Below, piece after piece: positions 58,801 to 64,000 of a stretch of 64,000 nucleotides of DNA; the stretch's first letter is position 1; each line of letters opens with the position of its first letter. The DNA is from Opisthorchis felineus (taxonomy: Eukaryota; Platyhelminthes; Trematoda; Opisthorchiida; Opisthorchiidae), in assembly GCA_004794785.1 (NCBI GenBank), contig SJOL01006389.1:301821-365820 (forward strand). Reading direction: 5' to 3'. Below the pieces are notes generated by a model. That model was not told where the DNA came from and ran no database searches. It saw only the letters and a program-made list of their open reading frames with translations. Position numbers and translations under genes: made by a program.

Positions 58801-59324
58801 CTTAATTCGCCCTGATATAGGAAGTATTGGGTCAAACATGATGTCAAAAAGTACCTGTTGCTGCAGTAGATGTTCGCATGCATCGTGCAGAGAGTTAGTT
58901 TTGCTGGAAACGCTAAGATAGTTCTCTTTCAACGTAGACAAATCGCTCAATATTCTGCCCAGATTATCGACCAGGTCAGAGCAAAACTTTCTTCGTTGAG
59001 AAAGATACTGAAGAAACTTGCTAAACGAAAACCGTAAACGTGACACGTCACTACTAACACGTCGTCTTCATCTTCTGTCGCGTTCAGGTGTTGCTCAGTT
59101 GAACTCAACCAAGAATAGAAGTGTGAAGCGAGTTGAATACGCACAATTTTCGAATCGCTCGGTTCACTGTTTTTTGCTGCAACAGATGTGTCATCCGGCT
59201 GTGTTGCCGTCGGTGTAAGTGGCGATTGAGAGTCGAGCGTGCTGAGCAAGAAAATCGCCTCCGATTGCTTTTCGGATAAAGGTGCTTCGGATGATTCGAC
59301 ATGATCCCAGTTAACGACAGACAT
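37766..59324 (-). CDS. COG3: Conserved oligomeric Golgi complex subunit 3
   Basis: Fourteen exons on the minus strand, 5' to 3': 59324-59061, 59007-58855, 58811-58737, 58689-58597, 58556-58428, 58382-58267, 55277-55056, 53022-52883, 47643-47483, 44084-43848, 41947-41737, 39106-38889, 38200-37859, 37825-37766. All phases agree and give about 806 aa, close to the 828 aa of human COG3. Landmarks: [12 protein letters not shown] in the N-terminal Sec34 coiled coil, [79 protein letters not shown] and IIACPTESQ near the end. COG3 belongs to lobe A of the COG complex, which tethers retrograde transport vesicles at the Golgi. The first five introns and the last are 33-53 nt; the rest are 0.7-5.2 kb and mostly hold transposons. 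An LTR retrotransposon lies 26 bp upstream of the start codon. Confidence 0.95.
37859..38200 (-). CDS. COG3: COG3 exon 13
   Basis: Acceptor CCACTTACAG, donor GTACGT; 114 residues. Contains [19 protein letters not shown] and IIACPTESQ, matching the C-terminal domain of COG3, plus a Gly/Ser-rich insert ([14 protein letters not shown]). Confidence 0.92.
38889..39106 (-). CDS. COG3: COG3 exon 12
   Basis: Acceptor CGCTCCGCAG, donor GTAAGG. Encodes [20 protein letters not shown] and a helix to PSFLDR, matching the LIEFLLEGTPE region of the family. Confidence 0.92.
39520..39890 (-). mobile_element. RTE-like LINE 3' end, antisense
   Basis: Minus strand runs from the LINE C-terminal region (AGGTGGTCAACCTTTGACC) through the 3' UTR to the tail GTGCTGTCGGTGATGATGAT. 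Inserted in sense with COG3. Confidence 0.8.
40195..40640 (-). mobile_element. RTE-like LINE internal 3' fragment, antisense
   Basis: Matches the reverse complement of LINE 24,215-24,680 (e.g. GGTCAAAGGTTGACCACTTC and TGGTGCTGGACACACTC). It starts with the same 60-bp stretch as 39,800-39,860 (CTTCCGCGATCGCTTTCATA), so it shares a recent source with that fragment. Confidence 0.75.
40931..41117. repeat. Fold-back repeat family D
   Basis: Inverted arms: TGAAGCCAATCTATG..AGCGCTGT on the left pairs with CAGCGCTTCTCGG..CATAGACTGGCTTCA on the right, roughly 80-90 bp each with mismatches. Plus strand 41,055-41,083 reads CTGATGATTCC, CAACA, GGAA, TGAGACAGCG. The left arm carries the mirror version on the minus strand, with GAAACAG. 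Confidence 0.75.
41737..41947 (-). CDS. COG3: COG3 exon 11
   Basis: Acceptor CCCCAATGCTAG, donor GTTAGC (phase 1). Encodes 70 residues including [20 protein letters not shown] and [20 protein letters not shown], one of the most conserved parts of COG3. Confidence 0.95.
41948..43847 (-). other. COG3 intron 10 (1.9 kb)
   Basis: Contains one SINE (42,835-43,019); no other feature recognised. Confidence 0.8.
42835..43019 (-). mobile_element. tRNA-derived SINE
   Basis: Antisense on the plus strand, so in sense with COG3. ATCGTTCAGCTG at the left, GCCATCTCGCCCCC head at the right, with intact CGCTCTAACCACTGAGCCAT. Confidence 0.92.
43848..44084 (-). CDS. COG3: COG3 exon 10
   Basis: Acceptor CCCTTGTAG, donor GTGAGT; 79 residues. 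The first half is a variable acidic/Ser-rich linker; the second contains [20 protein letters not shown], almost identical to vertebrate COG3. Confidence 0.95.
45868..46176 (+). mobile_element. Complete 309-bp family A element with 13-bp target duplication
   Basis: Bounded by direct repeats ATGTACTTGGTAA (45,855-45,867 and 46,177-46,189). It starts GTGAAATACACTCATTTGC and ends in a hairpin: AAGGTTGACGGAAACTCGG pairs with CCGAAGTTTTCAGCAACCTT. Inside the hairpin, 46,098-46,127 reads CCTGATGAG, CTCC, AAGA, AGGG, CGAAACC, a hammerhead-like core. It has no coding capacity, so it must move using another element's enzymes. A solo Penelope terminal repeat or a retrozyme-like element are the likely classes. 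Confidence 0.7.
46300..46640 (-). mobile_element. RTE-like LINE 3' end, antisense
   Basis: From the LINE tail (CATCATCATCGACAGCATGA) back into the C-terminal region (AGCGTCTCCAACCAGGGCGA and a frame reading [13 protein letters not shown] in the reverse sense, as in the main LINE). In sense with COG3. Confidence 0.8.
47483..47643 (-). CDS. COG3: COG3 exon 9
   Basis: Acceptor ATGTTTTCCAG, donor GTGAGT. Encodes [19 protein letters not shown] and [19 protein letters not shown], matching the DVQERLVYRTHIYIQ region. Confidence 0.95.
49688..49868 (+). mobile_element. tRNA-derived SINE
   Basis: GCGAGATGGCTCAGTGG then CTAGAGCGCG, B box GGTTCGAACCCGACC, body ending in GTTACAGCTGAACGACTT. Opposite orientation to COG3. 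Confidence 0.92.
51211..51330 (-). repeat. Penelope-like terminal repeat, left (inverted) copy
   Basis: 120 bp that is the reverse complement of 52,450-52,570 with about three differences. The minus strand carries CTGATGAAGCTTTT, loop, AAAAGCGAAACGTTG. Confidence 0.85.
51376..52154 (+). pseudogene. Penelope-like element C-terminal fragment: RT end plus GIY-YIG endonuclease
   Basis: The frame begins in the RT C-terminal part (VYEKPTDTG, then [13 protein letters not shown]) and continues into a GIY-YIG nuclease: [20 protein letters not shown] followed by R-x-x-EHS, the arrangement typical of Penelope-like elements, which use this nuclease to cut target DNA for reverse transcription. It is broken by a TAA at 51,415-51,417 and by a frameshift near 51,975; the other frame carries on to TAG at 52,152. 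Most of the RT is missing (5' truncated). It sits between two inverted terminal repeats. Confidence 0.9.
52450..52570 (+). repeat. Penelope-like terminal repeat, right copy
   Basis: Inverted partner of 51,211-51,330. At 52,496-52,529 it reads CCTGATGAAGCTTTTGTGCC then AAAAGCGAAACGTT, a hairpin flanked by the CTGATGA and GAAA boxes of hammerhead ribozymes. Such motifs are known in terminal repeats of Penelope-like elements. Confidence 0.85.
52883..53022 (-). CDS. COG3: COG3 exon 8
   Basis: Acceptor CTTTTTTCAG, donor GTAAGT (phase 1). Encodes [20 protein letters not shown] and [18 protein letters not shown], nearly the family consensus. Confidence 0.95.
53023..55055 (-). other. COG3 intron 7 (2.0 kb)
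   Basis: No transposon recognised with confidence; a weak match to family B (TTGCCCACCGAGGTTGGCAA) lies near 53,555. Confidence 0.5.
55056..55277 (-). CDS. COG3: COG3 exon 7
   Basis: Acceptor TTTTCCAG, donor GTAAGA (phase 2). Encodes [19 protein letters not shown] and [20 protein letters not shown], matching the family's DHCALVRSGCAFMVH block. Confidence 0.94.
55308..55455 (-). repeat. Palindromic repeat family A, inverted 5' part
   Basis: Minus strand shows CACTAGTTTGGTTTTGGCTG, ATGTTCTCCTTCAACT, GTTTCAGTTGGTGCGGTATG in the family A order. Confidence 0.6.
55625..56830 (+). pseudogene. Decayed Ty3/gypsy pol fragment (RNase H and integrase)
   Basis: RNase H landmarks [20 protein letters not shown] and [26 protein letters not shown] (55,650-56,100), then integrase landmarks HCGPFLEKY (about 56,500) and [11 protein letters not shown] (about 56,680). 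Many stops and frameshifts. A 50-60 bp LINE tail interrupts the RNase H part. It is a different, older element from the LTR retrotransposon at 59,351-61,773. Confidence 0.75.
55748..55802 (-). mobile_element. Ultra-short LINE 3'-tail insertion inside gypsy RNase H
   Basis: CATCCTCATCACCGACAGCA through GATGCTTCGCTGCCG is the inverted end of the RTE-like LINE. It is flanked by GGACGACCGGT and GGACTACCAGT, a diverged 11-bp target duplication, and it splits the RNase H frame between GRPV and LPVVC. Confidence 0.7.
57200..57281. repeat. Palindromic repeat family B, loopless 82-bp palindrome
   Basis: Centre between 57,240 and 57,241 (GGATTG|CAATTC). Left arm TTGGCTATTGGTCTGTTAGC, right arm GCGAACAGACCAACAGCCAA. 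It is followed by GCAGCGCAC and ACGAGCTACCTGTATTCCGC, also found after 20,271. Confidence 0.8.
57991..58174 (+). mobile_element. tRNA-derived SINE
   Basis: GGGGGCAAGATGGCTTAGTG then GCTTAGAGCGCG, B box GGTTCGAACCCGACC, body and 3' end GCTATAGCTGAGTGATTTTTT. Confidence 0.9.
58267..58382 (-). CDS. COG3: COG3 exon 6
   Basis: Acceptor CTTTCAAG, donor GTAAGT (phase 2). Encodes [20 protein letters not shown] and ending RIENSS, matching the AFTLFYVKFRAAAPKVR region. The downstream intron is 3.0 kb, whereas the upstream one is 45 nt. Confidence 0.9.
58428..58556 (-). CDS. COG3: COG3 exon 5
   Basis: Acceptor CTTTCTAG, donor GTACGT, phase 0; 43 residues [20 protein letters not shown] to NELLELN, matching the NFKDYPIYLLKF... 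segment. Confidence 0.9.
58597..58689 (-). CDS. COG3: COG3 exon 4
   Basis: Acceptor CACCTCACAG, donor GTCTGT (weak but in phase). 31 residues [19 protein letters not shown] to FLRLH; continues into exon 5 as RLH-PQF, like SHPNF in vertebrates. Confidence 0.88.
58737..58811 (-). CDS. COG3: COG3 exon 3
   Basis: Acceptor CTATATCAG, donor GTAAGT; 25 residues [19 protein letters not shown] to VVEA, coiled-coil continuation. Confidence 0.9.
58855..59007 (-). CDS. COG3: COG3 exon 2
   Basis: Acceptor TTTCTTCAG, donor GTACTT; 51 residues [20 protein letters not shown] to [10 protein letters not shown], the conserved Sec34-like coiled coil. The exact 5' splice site is slightly uncertain because the frame upstream (FSFSKFLQ) is also open and plausible. 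Confidence 0.88.
59061..59324 (-). CDS. COG3: COG3 exon 1 with start codon
   Basis: ATG at 59,324-59,322; 88 residues [20 protein letters not shown] to NATEDEDD. The WD-x(4,5)-APL-x-x-x-Q pattern matches the N terminus of vertebrate COG3, and [13 protein letters not shown] matches FFSWFAKLQ. The same frame is open upstream into the LTR, up to 59,549, but the only upstream in-frame ATG is inside the retrotransposon. A TTTCAG acceptor ends at 59,339, 14 nt before the ATG. Confidence 0.88.
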
Positions 59325-59350
59325 ATGGGCCAGGCTAGCTGAAACGGACG

Positions 59351-59519
59351 TGAGACGTTTAGAATGTGTCGGAGAACGAGTTAGAACAGAGTCGGAGGTT
59401 ATCGAAGATAAACGTTTTACTTGTCTAAGAACGAGCGTGGATGAGCTGAAATGTACATACAAAGGTTCAGTAAGAGTATATAGGGTAAGTATAATAATAA
59501 GCACACAAAAATCATGACA
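59351..59519 (-). repeat. 3' LTR (169 bp)
   Basis: Minus strand begins TGTCATGATTTTTGTGTGC and ends CTAAACGTCTCA. Differs from the other LTR at roughly a dozen positions. Contains a TATA-like CTATATACTC (about 59,477-59,486) oriented toward COG3. Confidence 0.9.
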
Positions 59520-59583
59520 TTCACCCCGGCATTGTTTGAATGGACACATATGTGCGGACGTAGATAGGGGATGACATACTGAG

Positions 59584-60410
59584 TCAGGCTTCTCTGTTCC
59601 TCAAACTGTAAGGATGAATGCGTCGCTGTTGTTCTAGAATTTCAGGATAGCTTGGTTGGTATTCGGAGGACGGTACCGAAGAGGGTTCAGATGCTTGAGA
59701 ACTATCGAGCTGACGTCCGGTTGTTTCAGTCATATCTGGGTGTTCAGTGTCCCCATTGGACTCAGATAGATTGAGAACATCGTCAGTTGTATTCTGAACC
59801 GCTGGGGCTAGACGGCGAATGAACACGGCTTCGACTCTTCCGTCTCGATGAGCAATGTGTGCGTAGTGTGAGTTGCAGTTCAGAAGGTCGACTTCTTCTA
59901 CTAGTGGTTGATACTTGGATGACCTATCACCTCGTTGCAGCAGAACTGGACCAGAGGTGGTCAAACAAGATGGCAAAGATATTTCAAATGTTGAACGACG
60001 TGCGTATTGAAACAAAGGCTCGTGTGCAGTACAGTTAGTGGCCGTACATAACAGTGATCGGAGACTGTGTAGAGCATCAGGGAGTACCGATTCCCAGTGG
60101 GAAGGCGGAAGATTGTGAGATTTCAACGCCAAGCTTATTGTTTTCCAGAGGGTACCGTTGAGACGCTCAACTTGACCGTTACACTGTGGATTATAAGCCG
60201 ATGTATGACCCATAGCAACACCTTTCTCCGGAAGAAAGCTATTGATCTCAGACGACATGAACGATGAGCCTCTGTCAGAATGGATATAGGCTGGCATTCC
60301 GAACAAACAGAAGATTTGTGTGAGACAGTCAATCACAGTTGCTGAGGTTATATCCGCACACGCAAATGCAAATGGGAATCTAGGGAACTCGTCAATTATT
60401 GTAAGTAGCG
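59584..60410 (-). pseudogene. Integrase region of the LTR element
   Basis: Core catalytic landmarks IHSDRGSSFMS and GQVERLNGTL give the second D and the E of the DDE triad; the first D lies upstream in LSLDSKGPLPS in another frame. The C-terminal tail ends HPYSLRNREA then stop. A one-base frameshift near 60,412 separates it from the upstream part, so the polyprotein is broken. Confidence 0.85.
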
Positions 60411-60411
60411 G

Positions 60412-61060
60412 CTGCGTGTATTAGATGGCAGTGGACCTTTAGAATCCAAACTCAGGCGTTCAAAAGTTTGTGTTGCTTTAATGAGTCTACCAGAGGATTC
60501 CCAGAATCTTGGCTTCGGTTCGGCACACACTTTGCAGGAGGAAATAACGTGCCTGACATCGTCGACGGACAACGCACAAAATGAAACATACGAGTAATGC
60601 CTGGATGGCAGAGGAAGGTATGGAGCTCTCCAAGTTGGTTGTTGCTCCCCATGGAAACACATACGTTTCGCGACAGTGTCGGCGACATGATTGTTCTTGC
60701 CAGGTCGGTATATGACATCATACTTGTACTCGGACAACTCAATCCTCAAGCGTTGTATTTTGTCATTTTTCACTTTATCCTTCTGTCCACCGCCGTACAT
60801 GAATGTGACTGAACGCTGATCGGTGATCAGTTTGAAGGGTCTTCCGAGTAGATAGTGCCGACATTTCCTGATGGATTCAGCGATAGCGTAGGCCTCCTTC
60901 TCGATGGCAGAATGATTCTTCTCGCTCGAGTTGAGCGTCCTCGAGAAAAAGGCCACTGGTCGATGGTTTTGGCTGAGGGATGCGGCTATAGCCACATCGG
61001 AGGCATCCGTTTCAGTAACCAAAGGCTCGTTATAATCTATTGTAATTAGTGTAGCATTTT
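60412..61060 (-). pseudogene. RNase H and integrase zinc-finger region of the LTR element
   Basis: RNase H landmarks VTETDASDVAIAASLSQ, SAIEKEAYA and KLITDQ show the D, E and D metal-binding residues. GKNNHVAD follows. The HHCC zinc finger is split: HTFLCHPGITRMF is in a second frame, while SCKVCAEPKPRFW is back in the first, so two compensating frameshifts lie near 60,650 and 60,560. Confidence 0.85.
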
Positions 61061-61119
61061 CTAGTTCGTTTTTAGGTTGTCGAAGGCTAATTCGACGTCG
61101 GCAGGTAGAGGGAATGTTN

Positions 61120-61581
61120 TTGGTCCAGAGTGAGTTCGCTCTGTGCTAGAAGTTTTTCGCGGATGGACGTGGACGCCAGGCCGTTAATTATGGTATCACG
61201 CACGCACTCATCTTGATATTCAGTTGCAGATACCGGTTTAAACTCAGTCTTTGGCTAATGACTTCGCACGAACTGATCAATATCCTGTCCGTTCTCCTGC
61301 TTGTAGGTCTGCAGCAGGTAGCATGCATATATGACATTTTTTGGGCGGACATATAATTTTCGTAACGTGTCGATCGCAGATTCATAGTCGGTGTGATCAG
61401 TAATGTGATCATATACCAGCGGATCCAAAAAGTGGATGAGAGTTTCAAGTTTGTCGGGTTTAGAAGATTCGACAGTTTTGAGATAGGTGTCGAAGGTACG
61501 AAACCAGTGATTCCAGCGTTTTACTGCATCTGCGGAGTTTGGGTCAGCGTCGAAGAACCGAGGTCGTAGCTGCAGATCCAT
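61120..61581 (-). pseudogene. Gag of the LTR element, with in-frame stop
   Basis: ATG at 61,581; MDLQLRPRFFDADPNSADAV, FDTYLKTVESSKPDKLETLI and QENGQDIDQF are capsid-like. A TAG at 61,255-61,257 interrupts the frame, which continues to about 61,120 (ELTLDQ) where sequence jumps to the end of the RT. Confidence 0.85.
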
Positions 61582-61602
61582 TGCGTTCTTAGACAAGAAA
61601 AT

Positions 61603-61773
61603 TGAGACGTTTAGAATGTGTCCGAGAACAAGTTGGAACAGAGTCCGGGTTATCGACGATAAACAACGTTTTACTTGTCTAAGAACGAGCGTGGATGAGC
61701 TGAAATGCATATACAAAGGTTCAATAAGAGTATATAGGGTAAGTATAACAATAAGCACACAAAAATCATGACA
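61603..61773 (-). repeat. 5' LTR (171 bp)
   Basis: Same ends as the 3' LTR; gag ATG lies 22 bp inside the element from it. An LTR of this length is short for the group. Confidence 0.9.
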
Positions 61774-61779
61774 GGACGT

Positions 61780-62780
61780 AAGCTCAAAGATTTAAAGAAG
61801 TGAATAATTCTGTGTGCAGCAGTTAAAGACGTATACAGTAACTCCCCACAGAGACCTCTCTGGAGATATGTCATTCCCCTGCAGGATCCTCATCAGTCAT
61901 GGCATCGTACGCAATCCATCCGAAGATGAACCAACCCCTGAAAAAGGTACAATACCTTATCCCATACTGACTTTAAAAATTCGTACTAATACTGAAGTTC
62001 ACGCATCAAGCAGCCAGAGGAAGGTTGTGAGCGCAAAGAATCCACCAAAAACGCATTTGGAACCACTGGCCTATTTAGGATAGTGTTCAATGACCTCATC
62101 GAGCATCTACTATATGTGCACAAGGGTTCAGTTAGCCAAACGCAGATAGCGGATGCTATAGGCTAACTCGTAAGTCGTTGGTAACGTGTTCCGGTACGTC
62201 ATGAAGTCTATGTTAGGAAAACCATGGATTTTTTTTTCAGTTTGGCTTTCCTTGTAAATAGGCGTCAAGTTGATGAGCATTTGTTTTATAAAAGGCATTC
62301 GTCGTCATGATTTTTTTGGTTGTGTTTCACTTTTTCAGATGAGTGGTGGGTAGTAAGTTGGTCGGAGATGCTGTGATTTTGTTCACCGTAAATGAGCATG
62401 GATAAGAGGACAGCCATGCATTAAGGGCGGCGGCCTGACCGATCCACTGAAGTCGAGTGAAGAATGGTTAGCCACGCCTTGAGGGTGACATTGTCGGTGA
62501 AAAAGCAATATTATTGAGCTTCAGAATGTCCCAGTGAATGCTATGGATTGTGTTAACCCGGATGTAAGCGGGTTAATGACAATACCGTGCACAATCACTT
62601 AATCATAATCAAGCTGTGTGGTGAAGAAGGGATTAATATTATGATGTGCGTCTCCTCAAATGTGACTGATTGTAACATGAACCAACTGGATCAGTGACTG
62701 TTTTGAAGTTTGTAGTCGCTAAGCAAGAAGTAGATCCTGGTGTTGGCTTCTTCAGTAACCTCTTTTCAGGAAGGCGTTGT
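61780..62780. other. No clear feature; possibly decayed LINE
   Basis: On the minus strand this follows the endonuclease fragment at 62,785-63,336, but I could not recognise reverse transcriptase motifs in it. Confidence 0.35.
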
Positions 62781-62784
62781 CTAG

Positions 62785-63336
62785 TCATTCCATCGAGCAT
62801 AGGTGGAAATGAAATAGGCTAGACTTGATGGGCTTTGGTCGGCTTGGGATCTCGTAGGGCTGGAGTAAGTGACATTGCAGGACGGGAGCAAAGCCAGGGT
62901 TGAGGGTCGAAAGTGTTCCACAAGTGATTGTTATGCAGTTAAAATCACCTGATATTAAGAAATGGGTGAAGTTTAGATCAGGTGCTGGCTGAAGACGATT
63001 GGGCAAGAAAACGGCATCTTCGCCCGACGACTACGGACAGCCATAGATAAGGCCGACAAGTATCCAAAGTTGCCTTCCGAAGCGTAGGGTAAGCCAGATA
63101 GAACCGGCAACGTTGAACCGAGTCGAACATGGGGTTGTAGACAGGAGCAATGAGTCTGCGGTAAAGAGTCCCATGCCGTCAGTCCGGCTGCGGGAGAAGT
63201 TAAAACAGTGACTTATATATCCCGACAGGTTGATCTCAGTGTCCTCTATTTCAAAGGTAAGCCACATTTCGGTCGAAAATGCAAACAGTGGGGAGATGTG
63301 TGATACAACGTAGATCACTGCGGCGTGTTTGTTCAA
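62785..63336 (-). pseudogene. CR1-like LINE endonuclease fragment
   Basis: The minus strand shows FAFSTEMWLTFEIEDTEINL then SGYISHCFNFSRSR, GLFTADSLLL, and in another frame FLISGDFN, motifs of the AP endonuclease of CR1-type non-LTR elements. At least one frameshift near 63,020. This is a different LINE from the RTE-like element of this window. Confidence 0.65.
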
Positions 63337-63484
63337 GATACTGGCGCAGTTGCTGTAGACACCTCAAGGCCGGTCGATTACATGGACGTAGACGGTGTTG
63401 CGTTTGCCCCACAGGGAGGTCCTATCCTGGCTCCGACAGATGGTACGAGATATTGAGATGGGTAGGCAGCCTAGGGAAGCGGGA

Positions 63485-63560
63485 AAGGTCATCCTCATCC
63501 TCATCACCATCATCATTGACAGCAATACACCAGCAACACATACTGATGCTCAGCTTCCAT
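63485..63560 (-). mobile_element. RTE-like LINE 3' tail, short antisense copy
   Basis: (TCATCC)n then CATCACCATCATCATTGACAG and a diverged tail ending ATGCTCAGCTTCC. Only the extreme 3' end is present. Confidence 0.55.
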
Positions 63561-63893
63561 ACAACCACCAGGGGAGGGTGTCTTAGGAAAGAGGAAAGAA
63601 AGGGTTAAGGTAAGGAGTCTACGTGACGAAGTCCCGTGATCTTAATCGAACCGACCAAGAACAGCACTAAGAAAAAACACATCTGAGCCTCATATCGAAT
63701 TGAGACACCATCAGCGATCATCACCGGAAGAAAGCCCAGCGCACGACAGGCGAACCTCAGCTAGGCAGCCCAGCCAGGCAATGACAACAAGCGCGTATCT
63801 GGGATCGGTTGAGTGCCATGTCCTGTAGTGTTGTCAACTACCTGCAAGCAGGATCACGTGGGCTCCAGCCGGGATAATAATAATAATCAAATA

Positions 63894-64000
63894 ATCGTTC
63901 AGCTGTAACACCCTTTCGGTGCCTAGCTGCCATGCCACCCGAAGGAAGCACGAGGGCTGGGATACTGCCAGGTTGCCCAAGACTAGACAGGGGAAGTCGA
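63894..64000 (-). mobile_element. tRNA-derived SINE, truncated by window end
   Basis: ATCGTTCAGCTGTAACACCC through GACTAGACAGGGGAAGTCGA; the tRNA-like head lies beyond the window. Preceded by an (AAT)n tail at 63,876-63,890. Confidence 0.9.

Larger units (their letters stand above)
59351..61773 (-). mobile_element. Ty3/gypsy LTR retrotransposon, internally deleted
   Basis: Two LTRs (TG...CA ends) enclose gag, RNase H and integrase in order on the minus strand, with target duplication GGACG at 59,346-59,350 and 61,774-61,778. Protease and most of the reverse transcriptase are missing between gag and RNase H. Family resembles the CsRn1-type elements of flukes, judged from the integrase style; this assignment is inference. 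Inserted head-to-tail with COG3, just upstream of its start codon. Confidence 0.92.

Overview
The window looks like a piece of nuclear genome from a parasitic flatworm, most likely a trematode of the liver-fluke kind (Opisthorchis/Clonorchis group). The evidence is: two animal genes split into many small exons with GT-AG introns, several introns only 33-53 nt long next to introns of 2-5 kb, and a dense load of tRNA-derived SINEs, RTE-like LINEs, Penelope-like elements and a Ty3/gypsy LTR element. The species call is inference; the animal gene families are read directly.

Layout. 1-7,420: no gene recognised. 7,936-18,314 (+): five exons of a Bicaudal-C (BICC1) homologue covering the second KH domain to the last KH-like domain; its first KH exon and its C-terminal SAM exons were not found. 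19,200-25,260: transposon block (SINE, palindrome, a near full-length but decayed RTE-like LINE at 21,660-24,982 ending in a GATGATG tail, and a Penelope-like RT scrap). 25,270-37,700: mostly anonymous sequence with broken LINE copies (29,637-32,370), SINEs and palindromic repeats. 37,766-59,324 (-): a complete 14-exon gene for COG3, a subunit of the conserved oligomeric Golgi tethering complex, about 806 aa, with all splice phases agreeing. Most of its large introns are filled with SINEs, LINE 3' ends, Penelope and gypsy fragments. 59,351-61,773 (-): an LTR retrotransposon with 169/171-bp LTRs and a 5-bp target duplication, inserted 26 bp upstream of the COG3 start codon. 61,780-64,000: remains of a second LINE (endonuclease), a LINE tail and a SINE cut by the window end.

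BICC1 is an RNA-binding post-transcriptional regulator and COG3 works in retrograde vesicle tethering at the Golgi; they are convergent neighbours with no evident functional link. The most interesting signals are (a) four different palindromic repeat families that each carry a CTGANGA-hairpin-GAAAC core like the hammerhead ribozyme core known from Penelope-like elements and retrozymes, one of them a complete 309-bp element with 13-bp target duplications; (b) the LTR element sitting where the COG3 promoter should be; (c) ultra-short (about 50 bp) LINE 3'-tail insertions with their own target duplications.
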